The notes below the pieces were generated by a model. It had not been told where the DNA came from and made no database searches. It saw only the letters and a program-made list of their open reading frames with translations. From assembly GCA_947179155.2 (NCBI GenBank), contig OX359266.1:15764098-15828097 (forward strand): 64,000 nucleotides of DNA. The letters are read 5' to 3'. The stretch's first letter is position 1; every line of letters begins with the position of its first letter. The stretch is from Hedera helix. Taxonomy: Eukaryota > Streptophyta > Magnoliopsida > Apiales > Araliaceae. Of this stretch, positions 12,150-22,894 are shown in pieces. Made by a program: the position numbers and the translations under genes.

Positions 12150-15100
12150 TAAAGTTGGGTACCAAAATAAAGATTAATTGATTTTTATAGGTTAGGAGCT
12201 CCATTAGTTCAATATAGTATCTAGATAGTGAATGTTCAAGGCATATGACAGAAAATCGATCTTTTTGTCATTCTTCAAAGAAAAAGATGGGCCTACTGTT
12301 ATCTTTAGAGATAACTACTATGGGAAGACTAGAGGATATGAAACTATAGAAAATGGTGTTGTATCATTCAAGAAAGTAGCATATGTTGAGGGATTAAAGC
12401 ACAACATGTTAAGCATTAACCAATTATGCGACAAGGGACATCAAGTAGTCTTTCCAAATAACCAATGTCAAGTCAAAGATCTGAAAATGAATTTTATAAA
12501 GCTAACTAGAACGAGAGATGGAAATGTATAGGTGGTGGATCTAGCAAAGCTAAACTCATCAAAAATAACTTGCTTCTTTGCCAAAACATCATAAGATATA
12601 AGCTAGTTATGGTATAGAAGGCTATCCTACCTTAACTTCAAAAGCATGTCCAAGTTCATATCCAAAGATCTAGTCTCTGTACTACCCAGACTGACCTTTA
12701 CCAAAAAGAAGTATTGTAAAGCTTGTCATCTAGGAAAGCAAATAATGGTCTCATTAAAAAAGAAGACAGTTAACTCCAACGATAGGCCCCTATAACTTCT
12801 TCACATGGATTTATTTAGGCCTATTCTAGCTGTCAGTCTTAGAGGAAAGAAGTACACTTTAGTGATAGTAGATGACTACAGTAGATACACATAAGGTCTT
12901 CTTTTTAACCTCTAAAAATGAAACTAGAACCAATTTGATTAGATTCTTTAAGCTAGTTGAGAATGAGAAGGGTGATAAGATTAAAGCTATAAGGAGTGCA
13001 CAAGAACTCCACAATAGAATGCGGTAGCTAAAAAAAGAAAAGAACACTTATTGAAGCAGGAATGATACTTCTAGCCACAATGAAATAGACAAAATACTTT
13101 TGGATTGAAGCTATTAATACTACCTATTATACTCAAAACAGGTCTCTTACTCACTTAATGATCAAGAAAACACTGTACGGACTTTAGAAGGAAAGGAAGC
13201 CTAACCTTGGTTACCTGCGCATCTTCAGCTATACCTGTTACATCCTTAAAAACGGTAAAAGTTATTTGACTAAGTTTCAACCTAAGTCAAACAAAGGTAT
13301 CTTTCTCAGATATTCTGATAATAGAAAAGCTTATCATGTTTTCAATAAAAGATTGTTAATTATTAAAATCTCAATCCATATTACCTTTAATGAATCTAAC
13401 AATCTTGAGCTAAGCAAGGCTACTATTTTGATGAAAATATAGAATAGGTAGACCCTATAATCAACAATCCTTTGATCGCAGAGTCATATCATGAGAACGA
13501 AGAGCAGACAGACCCTACGATCTTTAAGCCTATGATCGTAGAATCAAATGAAAAAATCATAAAGCTAATAATTTTAGATATAGGCACTTTATGAATCAAC
13601 GAACTAACGACATCAGAACCTCCAAAACTAAATCTTAAAGAATGCAAACAGGAAGGCATGAGGACAGACATTCCAACTGAAAGAAGATGGGCAAAAGATC
13701 ACACTCCAGATCTAATAATTGGTGATCCAACAGTAAAAGTTAGCATTCGATCTGTCGCTCATAATGAATATTTCTATTTGAGCTTCTTATCTCGAATGGA
13801 ACCTAACTAGATTGACGAAGGTCTTTAGGATGCAAGTTGGATAAAGGCGATGCAAGAGAAATTGAATTAGTTTGAGAGGAACAAGGACTGGAAGCTAATT
13901 CCAAGACCAAAAGACCATCCAATAATTGGCACCAAGTGGGTTTTTTGAAATAAAATAGATAAAGACGGTGTAATCACAAGGAACAAGGTCAGACTGTTTA
14001 TAAAGGGTTACTCTCAAGAAGGAATATATTATGCTAAAACCTGTTCACCAATACTAAGATTGGAAGCGATCAGGATATTCTTTGCCTCTGATGCCTACTT
14101 AAAGTTCAAAGTCTTCCAAATGAATGTCAAGAGTGCACTTCTCAATGGTAAACTTTAGGAAGAAGTCTACGTTAAATAACTACTAGATTTTGTTGATCTA
14201 ACTGTCTCTAATCATGTTTATAAACTAAACAAAGCCTTATATAGACTAAAACAAAAACCTAGAGCATGGTATGAAACTTTAACTAATTTTTTTTTATTGA
14301 AAAAGGATTTACTAAGGGTAGAATAGACATAACACTATTCCTTAGGAAACACAAGGATAAAATATTGTTAGTGCAAATTTATGTAGATGATATAATTTTT
14401 TGTTCTACTAACGAAAAGTTATGTGAGATATTTGTTAAGCTTATGTAGAGTAAGCTCAAAATGAGAATGATGGGTGAGCTGAATTTCTTTCTTGGACTGC
14501 AAGTGAAGCAAACTGATGAAGGCATCTTTATCAACCAAGTGAAGTACATCAAAGATCTATTAAATAAGTATGGTTTGGAATCAGCCACTCCCATGAAGAC
14601 CCTAATGGCTCCTACAACAAAGCTAGACAAAGATGAGCAAAGTAAAAGTATTGATATTACTCAATACAGATGTATGATAGGTTCTCTAGTATACTAACTA
14701 CTAGTAAGCCTAACATTATGTTTTCAACATGTATTTGTGCTAGATTTTAAGACAATTCTAAATAATCGTATTTGACATCTGTTAAGAAAAATTTTAGATA
14801 TCTTAAAGGGCTCTCCTAAGTTGGGATTGTGATATCCTAAGGAGTCTCCCTTTAATTTAATTAGATATTCAAATACTGACTTTGTAGGATATAGATTAGA
14901 CAGGAAGGGTACTAGTGGGACTTGTCAACTACTAGGAAATAGACTTATCTCATGGTTCAGTAAGAAGCAAAACTTAATATCAACTTCGACTACAAAAGTT
15001 GAGTACATTGTTGCTAGAAACTATTGTACTCAAATTCTTTGGATGAAAAATTAGTTGACTGACTATGAGTTTGAGTTTAAATTTATTACTATTTATTGTG

Positions 15101-15324
15101 ATAATACTAGTGTAATTATTATAATTCATAATCCTGTTTTGTATTCTAGGACTAAACATATAGACATAAGGCATCATTTCATTAGGGATCAAGTTCAAAA
15201 TGGAAATATCACTTTACATTATATCCCAATAGATGATAAACTTGTAGATGTGTTTACTAAACCTTTAGATGAATCTAGATTCAATAAGATAATAACTGAG
15301 CTAGGCATGTTTAACTTAAGTTAA
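12150..15324 (+). pseudogene. pol: pol polyprotein of copia element A (protease, integrase, RT, RNase H)
   Basis: Domains appear in copia order. Protease: YLDSECSRHMT at about 12218-12250, where the usual catalytic DSG reads DSE (12224-12232). GAG-pre-integrase: LNFKSMSKF ... CKACHLGKQ with its His ligands lost. Integrase core starts LVIVDDYSRYT near 12860; a deletion joins IRS to RTPQ near 13000, removing the middle of the core. RT contains IGTKWVF (13926-13946) and an intact YVDD at 14380-14391. RNase H has SRTKHIDIRHHF and VDVFTKPLDESRF and ends at a stop at 15324. There are many stops and frameshifts. The order protease-IN-RT-RH identifies Ty1/copia. The segment 11146-12150 before it is gag-pol linker with no clear domain. 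Confidence 0.85.
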
Positions 15325-15880
15325 TTATGTATTTTACCTTATAAGACTAACCATGCAGGTGAGAAGATCGTAGAGTGAAATTGCTTTGTGATAGATCGTA
15401 TAGCTATGTTAATCGTTGAGTGAATACTTTATGAATGACTACTCTATGAAAGAGGAAAGCTTATAATTCCACTCTACAAAATTAATCATAAAGGTTCGTT
15501 TGGTGAAAGTCTAAAAGCTCAAAAGTCAAAAGTAAAAGTGAGCGGTGAATGCGAATGGACAAAAAAGCGTCAACATCAGACAAAACGTCATAAGTTACTA
15601 CTTATTAATGCCACAACTGCTTGACAACTAATGACATCTCAACACGTGTCCCACTCAGTCGATAAAAGAAGGAAACATCTTTACTCATTTCGTGCACTGA
15701 CTATGCATTTTTACCATTTTATCTACTATCAAATTTATTATTTACATAGTTATATATTTTCAGATTAACTCTTTATCTTTCTTTCTTTCGATAAAAAAAA
15801 CTTAACCTTTTATAAGGATTCACAACCTCATATGATTTCTTTGAGTATCAAATCCAAATAAAAAATCATGTTTCAAAAAC
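15325..15880 (+). other. Post-pol spacer of copia A and junction with copia B
   Basis: Directly after the RNase H stop come two further GATCGTAGAGT-like motifs (15366, 15392) and then CAACACGTGTCCCACTCA (about 15638-15655). The same segment sits on the minus strand near 17218-17235 in element B, so both elements had the same post-pol spacer. Past about 15700 the A sequence loses similarity and abuts the env-like tail of B. No 3' LTR of A was found. Confidence 0.5.
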
Positions 15881-17024
15881 AAACCATCTCCCGAAACTAG
15901 TCGAGCTTCATAAGTTTTCCTTGGAAGAGGTTTGGTTGTAACCTTCCTCAACCTTTTTGTCCATGTTGGTTAAGCTGTTAGTTCACTAAACGCTACACAA
16001 CCTCTTCTTGTAACTTAGGAGCAGCCTCAGTGTTGTCCTTTTCTTTTTCCTTTTCTTGTTCTTTCTTCTCCATCACTTTCTTCTTTAAACCATGTTTCTT
16101 GGCTTTAAGGCCTATGGCCATCATCTTCATTTTCTTTTTTTATGGCTTCTCTAAAGTTGAAGTCAAATTAGCTAATATCTTAGGAGTAGTTGATTCCTAA
16201 GACTTATCTTCTTCATCAGCAGTTTTCCTCTTCTTAAAGGTCTTAAAGGGTTTTTGAACCTTAGTGTCTGTCCTTTCACTACCCTCTGATTATTTTGACT
16301 TATTTATTTCAACTTGGTTACTCTTTCAATTGTCAAATAGTTTCTTTGTTATCTTCTTGTTGATGTTGAGGGACTCACCTTCCTTGTCCCCAATGTGTTG
16401 CTTAAACTTTTGCTTTAGAATGATATTGATGAATCTTCCGTAAAATATCTTAGGGAATGGTTTCCCTTCTTTCTTCCTCTTTTTTGCATCCTTAAACCAT
16501 TTAATTATCCAGTCTATGATCAACTCTCCAAAGTTGATCTTCACCTCTATAGTGATTGTTGTCATACCTTGTAGTTATAAATCACTTATAAACTCATATG
16601 TAGAGTCTTTGCATAAAATGCACTTCCCCACTATGTCTGTTAGGAATTCAAAATCTTGGGGAAAGTCATTCTTCTTTAATCCTTTAGTGTCAAGATTCTT
16701 CTTAAATCTTATGAACTCCAGTCCCTTCTTTGTTTCAACGGTACTGAAGTCAATGTCTCTATCGGTAATAAATCCCAGTAACCATCTAACTTCCTTTTGG
16801 TTCAATAATCACAGTGATGCCTTCCACTTTTGTTTTTATATCTCCATCAACATAGGCACCATTAACATAAAATTCCTCCACAAGCTTATGTAAACCCTGA
16901 TATTTTTATTGAGAACCTTTTCAAATCCAACTTTATGAATGAGTATGATACAAAAATGAGACTTAATACCATCAAATTTGTCAAAGTAGAGCTGATTTCT
17001 AGGGACTACTTAGTTGGTCGACAT
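15880..17024 (-). pseudogene. Env-like (third ORF) region of copia element B
   Basis: On the minus strand a broken frame starts with an ATG at 17024 (MSTN) and runs to about 15880. Two longer open pieces have EVRWLLGFITDRDIDFSTV (16805-16575) and ELIIDWIIKWFKDAKKRKK (about 16565-16326). It ends in a very Lys/Glu-rich tail (KEKEKDNTEAAPKLQEE). The position downstream of RNase H on the same strand and the charged tail fit the env-like extra ORF of SIRE-type copia elements. That assignment comes from position and composition, not from a sequence search. No signal peptide or convincing membrane segment is visible. Stops break it. Confidence 0.5.
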
Positions 17025-17097
17025 GGTTGTAGTACTTAATTCGGGCTAAAATAGGGAAAATTCAAGTGAAGCTTTTAAACTATAAGGTAAACTAGGG

Positions 17098-17100
<3 letters not shown>

Positions 17101-17136
<36 letters not shown>

Positions 17137-17137
17137 A
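17101..17137. repeat. (GA)14 followed by a G run
   Basis: Fourteen GA units run straight into about nine G residues. On the minus strand this is a CT-rich leader just upstream of the env-like ATG of element B. Confidence 0.95.
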
Positions 17138-17540
17138 GTAAAATAAGGAATAACAGATGATACTTTGAAAATAAAAGTCAAATTTTGAAAGATATATATA
17201 CTTTCCTCTCATTTTAATGAGTGGGACACGTGTTGAGTTTTCACTCGTAGCGTCGTCTGCTGTAACTGCTGCACACAGCTGTAACAGTTACTTTTCGTAC
17301 TTAACTTTCTTTGACGCGCTCGTAACTGTTCACTTTACCACTCACTTTGAGATTACTTTATTCACTCAATGTTTTGCTCCTAAATCGTATAATAGTCCTT
17401 CGTAAAGTAAGTTTACTTAATGATCCATCATCCACTCTATGATCCACTATATGATCCTCAGTAGATAGTATTCATTCTATGATCTTATTCCTACATGGTT
17501 AGTCTTACGATGCAAATATCATGAACTTAAATTTGGCATG
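17138..17540 (-). other. Spacer between pol and env-like region of copia B
   Basis: On the minus strand this follows the RNase H stop. It contains several GATCATAGAGTGG-type motifs (about 17420-17495) and the ACACGTGTCCCACTCA segment shared with element A. The plus-strand open frame at 17217-17405 lacks recognisable similarity and looks incidental. Confidence 0.5.
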
Positions 17541-18610
17541 CTTATAATTCACTTATTAACTTATTAAATCTTGATCCATATAATGGTTTTGTAAACACAT
17601 CAGCTAATTAATTGTCTGTTGGGATGAAATATAAGGTAATATTGTCATTTTAAACATGATCACTAATAAACTAATGCCTTATATCAATATGTTTAGTTCT
17701 AGAATGTAAAACAGGAGTGTGAATGATTATTATAGCACTAGTGTTATCACATAATATAGGGATAGATTTAAAATCAAACCCATAGTCAGTTAGTTGATTT
17801 TTTAATAATAGCATTTGAGCACAACAGCTACCAGTAGCAATATACTCAACTTCTACAGTTGATATTGAGTATTTCTTTTTGTTTTACTATAAGACTAGTC
17901 CATTTTCAAGCAATTGGTAAGTTTCACTAGTACTTCTTCTTTTTTTTTTTTTTGTCTATTTTGCATCCTATAAAATCAGCATCTGAATACCTAATTAGAT
18001 CAAATAAAGACCCATTGGGATATGATAGTCCCAAATTTAGAATGCCATTGAGATATCCAAAAATTCTCTTAACAGACATCAAATGAGATTATTTAGGATT
18101 AACTTAAAATCTAGCACAAATGGATGTAAAGAACTTAATATCAAGTTTACTAGCAGTTAGATATAGAAAAGAGTCAATCATATCTCTGTATTGTGTTATA
18201 TCAACATTTTTACTTTGTCCATCCTTATCTAGCTTAGTTACAGTAGCAATTAGAGTCTTTATGGGATAACTGATTTCATGGCATACTTTTTGAGTAACTC
18301 TTTGATGTACTTGGCTTGGTTGATGAATATGTCTTCATCAGTTTGCTTCAATTATAATTCAAGTAAGAAATTTAGCTTTCCTATCATGCTCATCTCAAAT
18401 TTGCTCTATATAAGATTGGCAAATCTCTCACATAACTTCTCGGCAATAGACCCAAATATAATATCATCCACATAAATTTGTACTAACAATATCTTATCTT
18501 TATATTTTATAAGAAATAGTGTTATGTTAAGTTCCTTTAGGATTATTCTTTTTCCCTTAAGCATTGTAAATGGGTAGATAACAAAGTTCCCGATACGTTT
18601 AATAGGTATT
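17540..18610 (-). pseudogene. pol: pol remnant of copia element B (RT and RNase H)
   Basis: Read on the minus strand, the RT palm motif KILLVQIYVDDIIF is present with an intact YVDD at 18474-18463. It is followed by MIGKLNFLLELQLKQTDEDIFI, and then the RNase H signatures SRTKHIDIRH (17703-17675) and ADVFTKPL (17605-17583). It closely parallels element A, so both belong to one family. Stops and frameshifts are frequent. Protease, integrase and gag are missing; the 5' side is cut near 18610, where gypsy sequence in the other direction starts. Confidence 0.8.
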
Positions 18611-18728
18611 GACTCTCCTTAAAACTTTCAGTTGGAAGGGTAGGTTTGAGTGTATTGTCTAAGAGTACCCTTCTTGTCGAGACTTTAAAGAAAGATATAC
18701 TGCCTTACAAGATCATATTATACCCCTG

Positions 18729-18742
18729 CCCCCCCCCCCCCC
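18729..18742. repeat. C14 homopolymer
   Basis: Fourteen consecutive C residues at the 5' side of the gypsy integrase remnant. The run is exceptional in this AT-rich window and may be prone to sequencing length error. Confidence 0.9.
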
Positions 18743-19799
18743 TGGGAATTTCAGTATTTATGATGGGTATCTTTTTAAGGGCATTTGTTTATGTATCCCT
18801 AGTATGTCTATACTTGAGCATTTAGTTTGGGAATTACATGTAGGAGGAATTGTAAGTCATTTTAGTTACAATAAGACCATTGCGATTGTGGTTGATAGGT
18901 TCTTTTGGTCTAGCCTTAAGAGGGGCATAACTCGTGTTGTTTTCGAGTGTCGCACATGTCAAATTGTTAAGGGTCGAAAGTAAAACATGGGGTTGTATAT
19001 GCCCTTGCTGGTACCCCATGCACCTTAGGAGGATATTAGCATGGATTTTGTTTTGGGGTTACTGTGAACCTCTAAGAGTTATGATTCAGTTTTTGTTATG
19101 ATGGACTGATTTTCTAAAATGACACATTTTATTTCATGCCACAAAATTGATGATATTTTAGACATTGCATCGATCTTCATAAGTGAGTTTGGGAGATTAC
19201 GTAGTTTACCTTTAACTATAATTTTGACAGAGATATGAAAATTTTGAGTTATTTTTGGAAAACTGTCTAGAAGAAACTAAACACCAAACTTAAGTTTTCA
19301 CTGCCTATCACCCGCAGACTGATGACCAAAATAAGGTAGTTAATAGAAATCTAGGTGATCTGGTGAGATGTCTTATACGAAATCATGTGTCTAATTGGGA
19401 TAGAGTTTTTATCTATGGCTGAGTTTGCATATAATTGTTTGTTTAATTGCTCTACTGGGGTGAGTCTTTTTCAGATTTACACTGGTTATCAACCTAGGAA
19501 ATCTATTGACTTGGCTCCTCTTCCCTTTGCATATAGAGCTAGTGAGTCTGCTGAGACTTTTGCACGACACGTTCATGATTTGCATGCTAAGATAAGACAA
19601 AAAATTAATTTGAGCAATATAAATTATAAGTCTGCTACAGATGTTTGTCCCAAGTACCAACAGTTCAATAAAAATGACCAGGTAATCCTTGGACACCATG
19701 TTAAGAGGTTACCTCCCAGCACATGGAAGAAGGTGAATGCCAAGAGGATGGATCCATTTAGTGTTAACTGGACCTTCAGTCCCTATAACAGATTATGAC

Positions 19800-20362
19800 T
19801 TCCTTGGTAGCTCAACTTATGTACTCTTTATTGGTTTGTCTATGATTCAATAATCCTAAATTTGCTTAACCCAAGTCACCAAATGACATATAAATAAAAT
19901 TGATATTCGTATTTATCACTTATATGTAACTGATTTGTTATTAATGAGATTCGGACAGACATATATATTTAAATGAATATCTCTCATTACTGATTAAGAA
20001 CTTGAAAGATGTGCATTTTGTCATTTCTCCACATATTCCCCCTTTTTTAAAAAAAATAAAAAATACGAGAATATCTTGCTATAATTTTTGCTATCGTCCG
20101 ACCGTTATTGACGTTTTTGCTTTGCTTCAATGCATGACTAAAAAAATGATAGTAAAAGGGGGTTAACTTGTTCTAGTTTTATCTTTATCGAATTTTAATA
20201 CCAAAATAACAGATATAGTCATGATTCAATGGGTCAGGTCCACTTCTTCTTTTTTTTTTTTTTTAATGTCAAGTATAACTCGTAACAATCTATCGTCTGG
20301 GGCATAAAGGAGGAGGTTATAAGCGCCTATACTATAAAATCGATTTTCAACAGGATGAAGGT
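19800..20362. mobile_element. Possible 563-bp insertion in gypsy integrase, flanked by GATTATGAC
   Basis: The nine bases GATTATGAC occur at 19791-19799 and again at 20363-20371. The gypsy reading frame is lost between them and resumes soon after the right copy. The ends show no terminal inverted repeats I can see, so the element type is unknown. A 9-bp duplication would suit a Mutator-like element, but chance repetition is possible. Confidence 0.3.
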
Positions 20363-20850
20363 GATTATGACGACATTTCTAGTTACTTCGAGAAAAGAAG
20401 GTTAGTGTTGATACTTATAAGTTAGATCTCCTAGTAATATGGACATTGGTCCTGTATTTAATGTGGTAGACCTCACTCCATATCATGGGCCTTCTACTCA
20501 GTCTACTCCATCCTCTACTACTTCATCTTCTACTAACCCTTTTGAGCATATACTTGTTCCTCCATTACCTGTTCCACCTACACTTGTTCTTGTTTCTTCA
20601 CAACGTACAACAAATGATAATGAGAATCTATTGGATGAAAGAGTTGTTTCGACTAGGCATGGAGCTTATCGCCAATTTCTAGTTGAATAATGAGACAAGC
20701 CTGGCAGCGGTTGCACGTGAATTGGTAGGGACGAGTTTTATTGCATTGATCCTGTACTTTTTTAGCATTATGGAGATTTTATTTCGACAAAACTGAATTT
20801 TTTTTAGCATGGGAGAAATTATAGAGGATCATCGTGGATGATTTATTAAC

Positions 20851-21150
20851 CTTATTTATTTAGTTATGGACTTATTTTAATTTTAGAAGATAGTTGTTAT
20901 TTATTTTAATTAGTTAAGGTATTTTTGTCTTAAATTATTTTCTTGGTCTCCAAGTATAATTTAGGGTTTGTTTTATTTAAATATCGATATAATTCTCCTA
21001 CTCTTTACATTATTAAAAATTGAGATTATTATTGAACTATTTTATGTCGTGGAGATATTTCATCCTATGATGATACGTGGAGTTGAACCCTAGTAAGACG
21101 TTATAGATTTAAACGTAGAGTTTAAATCCTATATTTGGAAAATCTGTCCT
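20851..21150 (+). mobile_element. Probable LTR tail of the gypsy remnant
   Basis: Immediately after the integrase tail comes a purine-rich GGGAGAAATTATAGAGG segment that could be a worn polypurine tract. It is followed by LTR-like U3/R sequence with TTTAGGGTTTGTTTTATTTAAATATC. No second LTR or TSD is seen. Bases 21150-21497 hold nothing further I recognise. Confidence 0.4.
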
Positions 21151-21497
21151 GAATCATTACTCTCTCATTTCAAATCATTTTGTTATCTCCATATTAATAC
21201 TATTGAGTCCAATTTTTTAAACAAGCAAGTGACTAAAATTAAATAGTCAAATCTAAAATATTATCTTTGCAAATATGACCTAAGAGTTTATATAACAATT
21301 TTACACACGCAAGTCTCAAGCTGGTTTAAAATGTTCAAGAATTTAATTTACATATTGCATTTAAGTTACCCTATTCCATAAGTTTTATCCAATAAATAAT
21401 CTTAATTATTCAATTAAATATCTAAATCTAGAAAGGAGAAAAAAAAGAAGAAAATTCCTACATATAGAAAGCATCATTGTGTACCGAATGTGTTAAT

Positions 21498-22520
21498 TGA
21501 TGAGTGTGATTTATACATATTTATTGAATATTTTTAGGCTTAATTATTTGTTAGTTTTCAAGTAATTTATATTATTTTATATTATTTTTATTTTTATTTT
21601 TATTTATGAGTCTTTATTTATTTTAAGTTATTTTTATATGTTTTATTCTTATTTTTATTTATTTTATTTTGGTTTGTAGGAATTTAAAAAGGGGCAATTC
21701 AGAAATTCACTCATGCTTAGCAATTCTTCATATTCCGTGAGAGTCCTTAATGCATGGAAATTCAAAGCTTTGTCCACGTTAGTTGGCTATGGAGCAGGTT
21801 ACTGTTTTGATTCCATGTGGGCTTTGACAAGGTGTAATAAAGGAGTTCTCTTTTATTCATGGATTATGTGGCATGGCAAGCGGGTTTAATGCATTCAGCG
21901 CAATGCGCGACAGTTTTGTTAGGAAGCCTGCCACGCCAGGCGTGGTCGGCAAGGTGGCAGATTGTTCTTGTTCCTTTATAAATAGCGTATTCTATAGTAG
22001 AATAAAGTAATTCTTTTTTGAACAACGGCTAAACTCCATCTTTTGGGCTTTAGTGCAAAACACTTTCAACACAATGGAAGCCTTCTAGAGTAGAATAAAG
22101 TAATTTTATTTTAGACGGCGGCTAGACTCCATCTAGACTCCATCTAATGCAAAACACTTTCAACACAATAGAAGTTAGGGATTGAAGAGGGAAGTTTGAG
22201 AGACTGACGATGACTTCATATAGATTATTTCTTCTATAATCCTTTTCTTTAATTTATATTTTCATTGATGATTGACTAATTTTTGGAAAGATTTGATTTA
22301 TTAAACTTTGAATATATCTTAAGTTTTATCCTTTTATTATTTCGTTTATAGTTAGTTTAAAATTACAATATGTTCGAATAAAATTAACTTGGTATGAAAT
22401 TAACATTTCAAAAAATATTAGATATAATTCCTTGAGGGAACGATACTCTACTTTCTATTATATTACTTGTTAATCGTGTATACTTGCACTTAATTTTTAA
22501 TTATTAAATTACACCAACAT
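21498..22520 (+). mobile_element. Solo LTR, 1.02 kb, TSD TTAAT
   Basis: Starts TGATGAGTGTGATTTATACA and ends TTACACCAACA. A perfect 5-bp duplication TTAAT flanks it (21493-21497 and 22521-22525). The opening resembles the LTRs of elements C, D and the 49569 solo LTR, and the closing block TACTTGTTAATCGTGTATAC matches theirs, so it belongs to the tRNA-Asp-primed lineage. It carries GCGCAATGCGCG (about 21900), also found in element C. Its right end lies about 370 bases beyond the fimbrin stop codon, so it may affect fimbrin 3' processing; that is inference. Confidence 0.85.
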
Positions 22521-22525
22521 TAATT

Positions 22526-22894
22526 AAATAATTCCTCTCAAAAACAATATTCAACGTATTACATCCCTATAATTTGTTTTATTAAGCATATTCATACAAT
22601 AACTGTCAAAAGAACAAATCTGAATTACAAAAGTAAACTTACACCAGAACTGGAGAAGTAAGAAAGAATTAATGAAGCAATATGTATAGCAAAAGAAAAT
22701 AATAAGAAGACAAAAAAAGGTTCCTTCACTCTCTCTTTTTGCACTATGAACACATTGGATGTGTATTAGGCTACTTTATGAAGCAGCATCTTATCATTAA
22801 AGCCGCTTCTTATCAATACTTTTTATGTTACCTTTTTTTTCTTTTGGCTTTCCACCTGTTTTTCCAAGCATAATATGAAGCAAAAAGCTTGTAA
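22526..22894 (-). other. Fimbrin 3' flank / presumed 3' UTR
   Basis: Sequence between the fimbrin stop codon and the solo LTR. A minus-strand AATAAA at 22583-22578, about 310 bases beyond the stop, is a plausible poly(A) signal. No other gene is seen here. Confidence 0.4.

Larger units (their letters stand above)
18640..20850 (+). pseudogene. pol: Ty3/gypsy integrase remnant with chromodomain-like tail
   Basis: Plus-strand frames give YDGYLFKGICLCIPS, then an H2C2 zinc-binding module (HVGGIVSHF ... CRTCQIVKGRK, about 18835-18985). The integrase core follows with SMDFVLGLL and later FAYNCLFNCSTG and IYTGYQPRKSIDLAPLP (19385-19560). The C-terminal part has DLLVNMDIGPVFNVVDLTPY (20415-20480) and RVVSTRHGAYRQFLV (20640-20685), then TWIGRDEF-type remnants suggesting a chromodomain-like tail. 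This order and the C-terminal signature identify Ty3/gypsy. Stops and frameshifts are frequent, and 19800-20362 looks like an insertion. Its 5' boundary with copia B lies near a C14 run at 18729-18742. Confidence 0.75.

Noticed and set aside
16516..16893. 125-residue plus-strand open frame
   Set aside because: It is antisense to the minus-strand env-like region, which has the better protein character and fits the element's layout.
18278..18475. Plus-strand open frame in copia B
   Set aside because: Antisense shadow of the RT domain, which carries YVDD on the minus strand.
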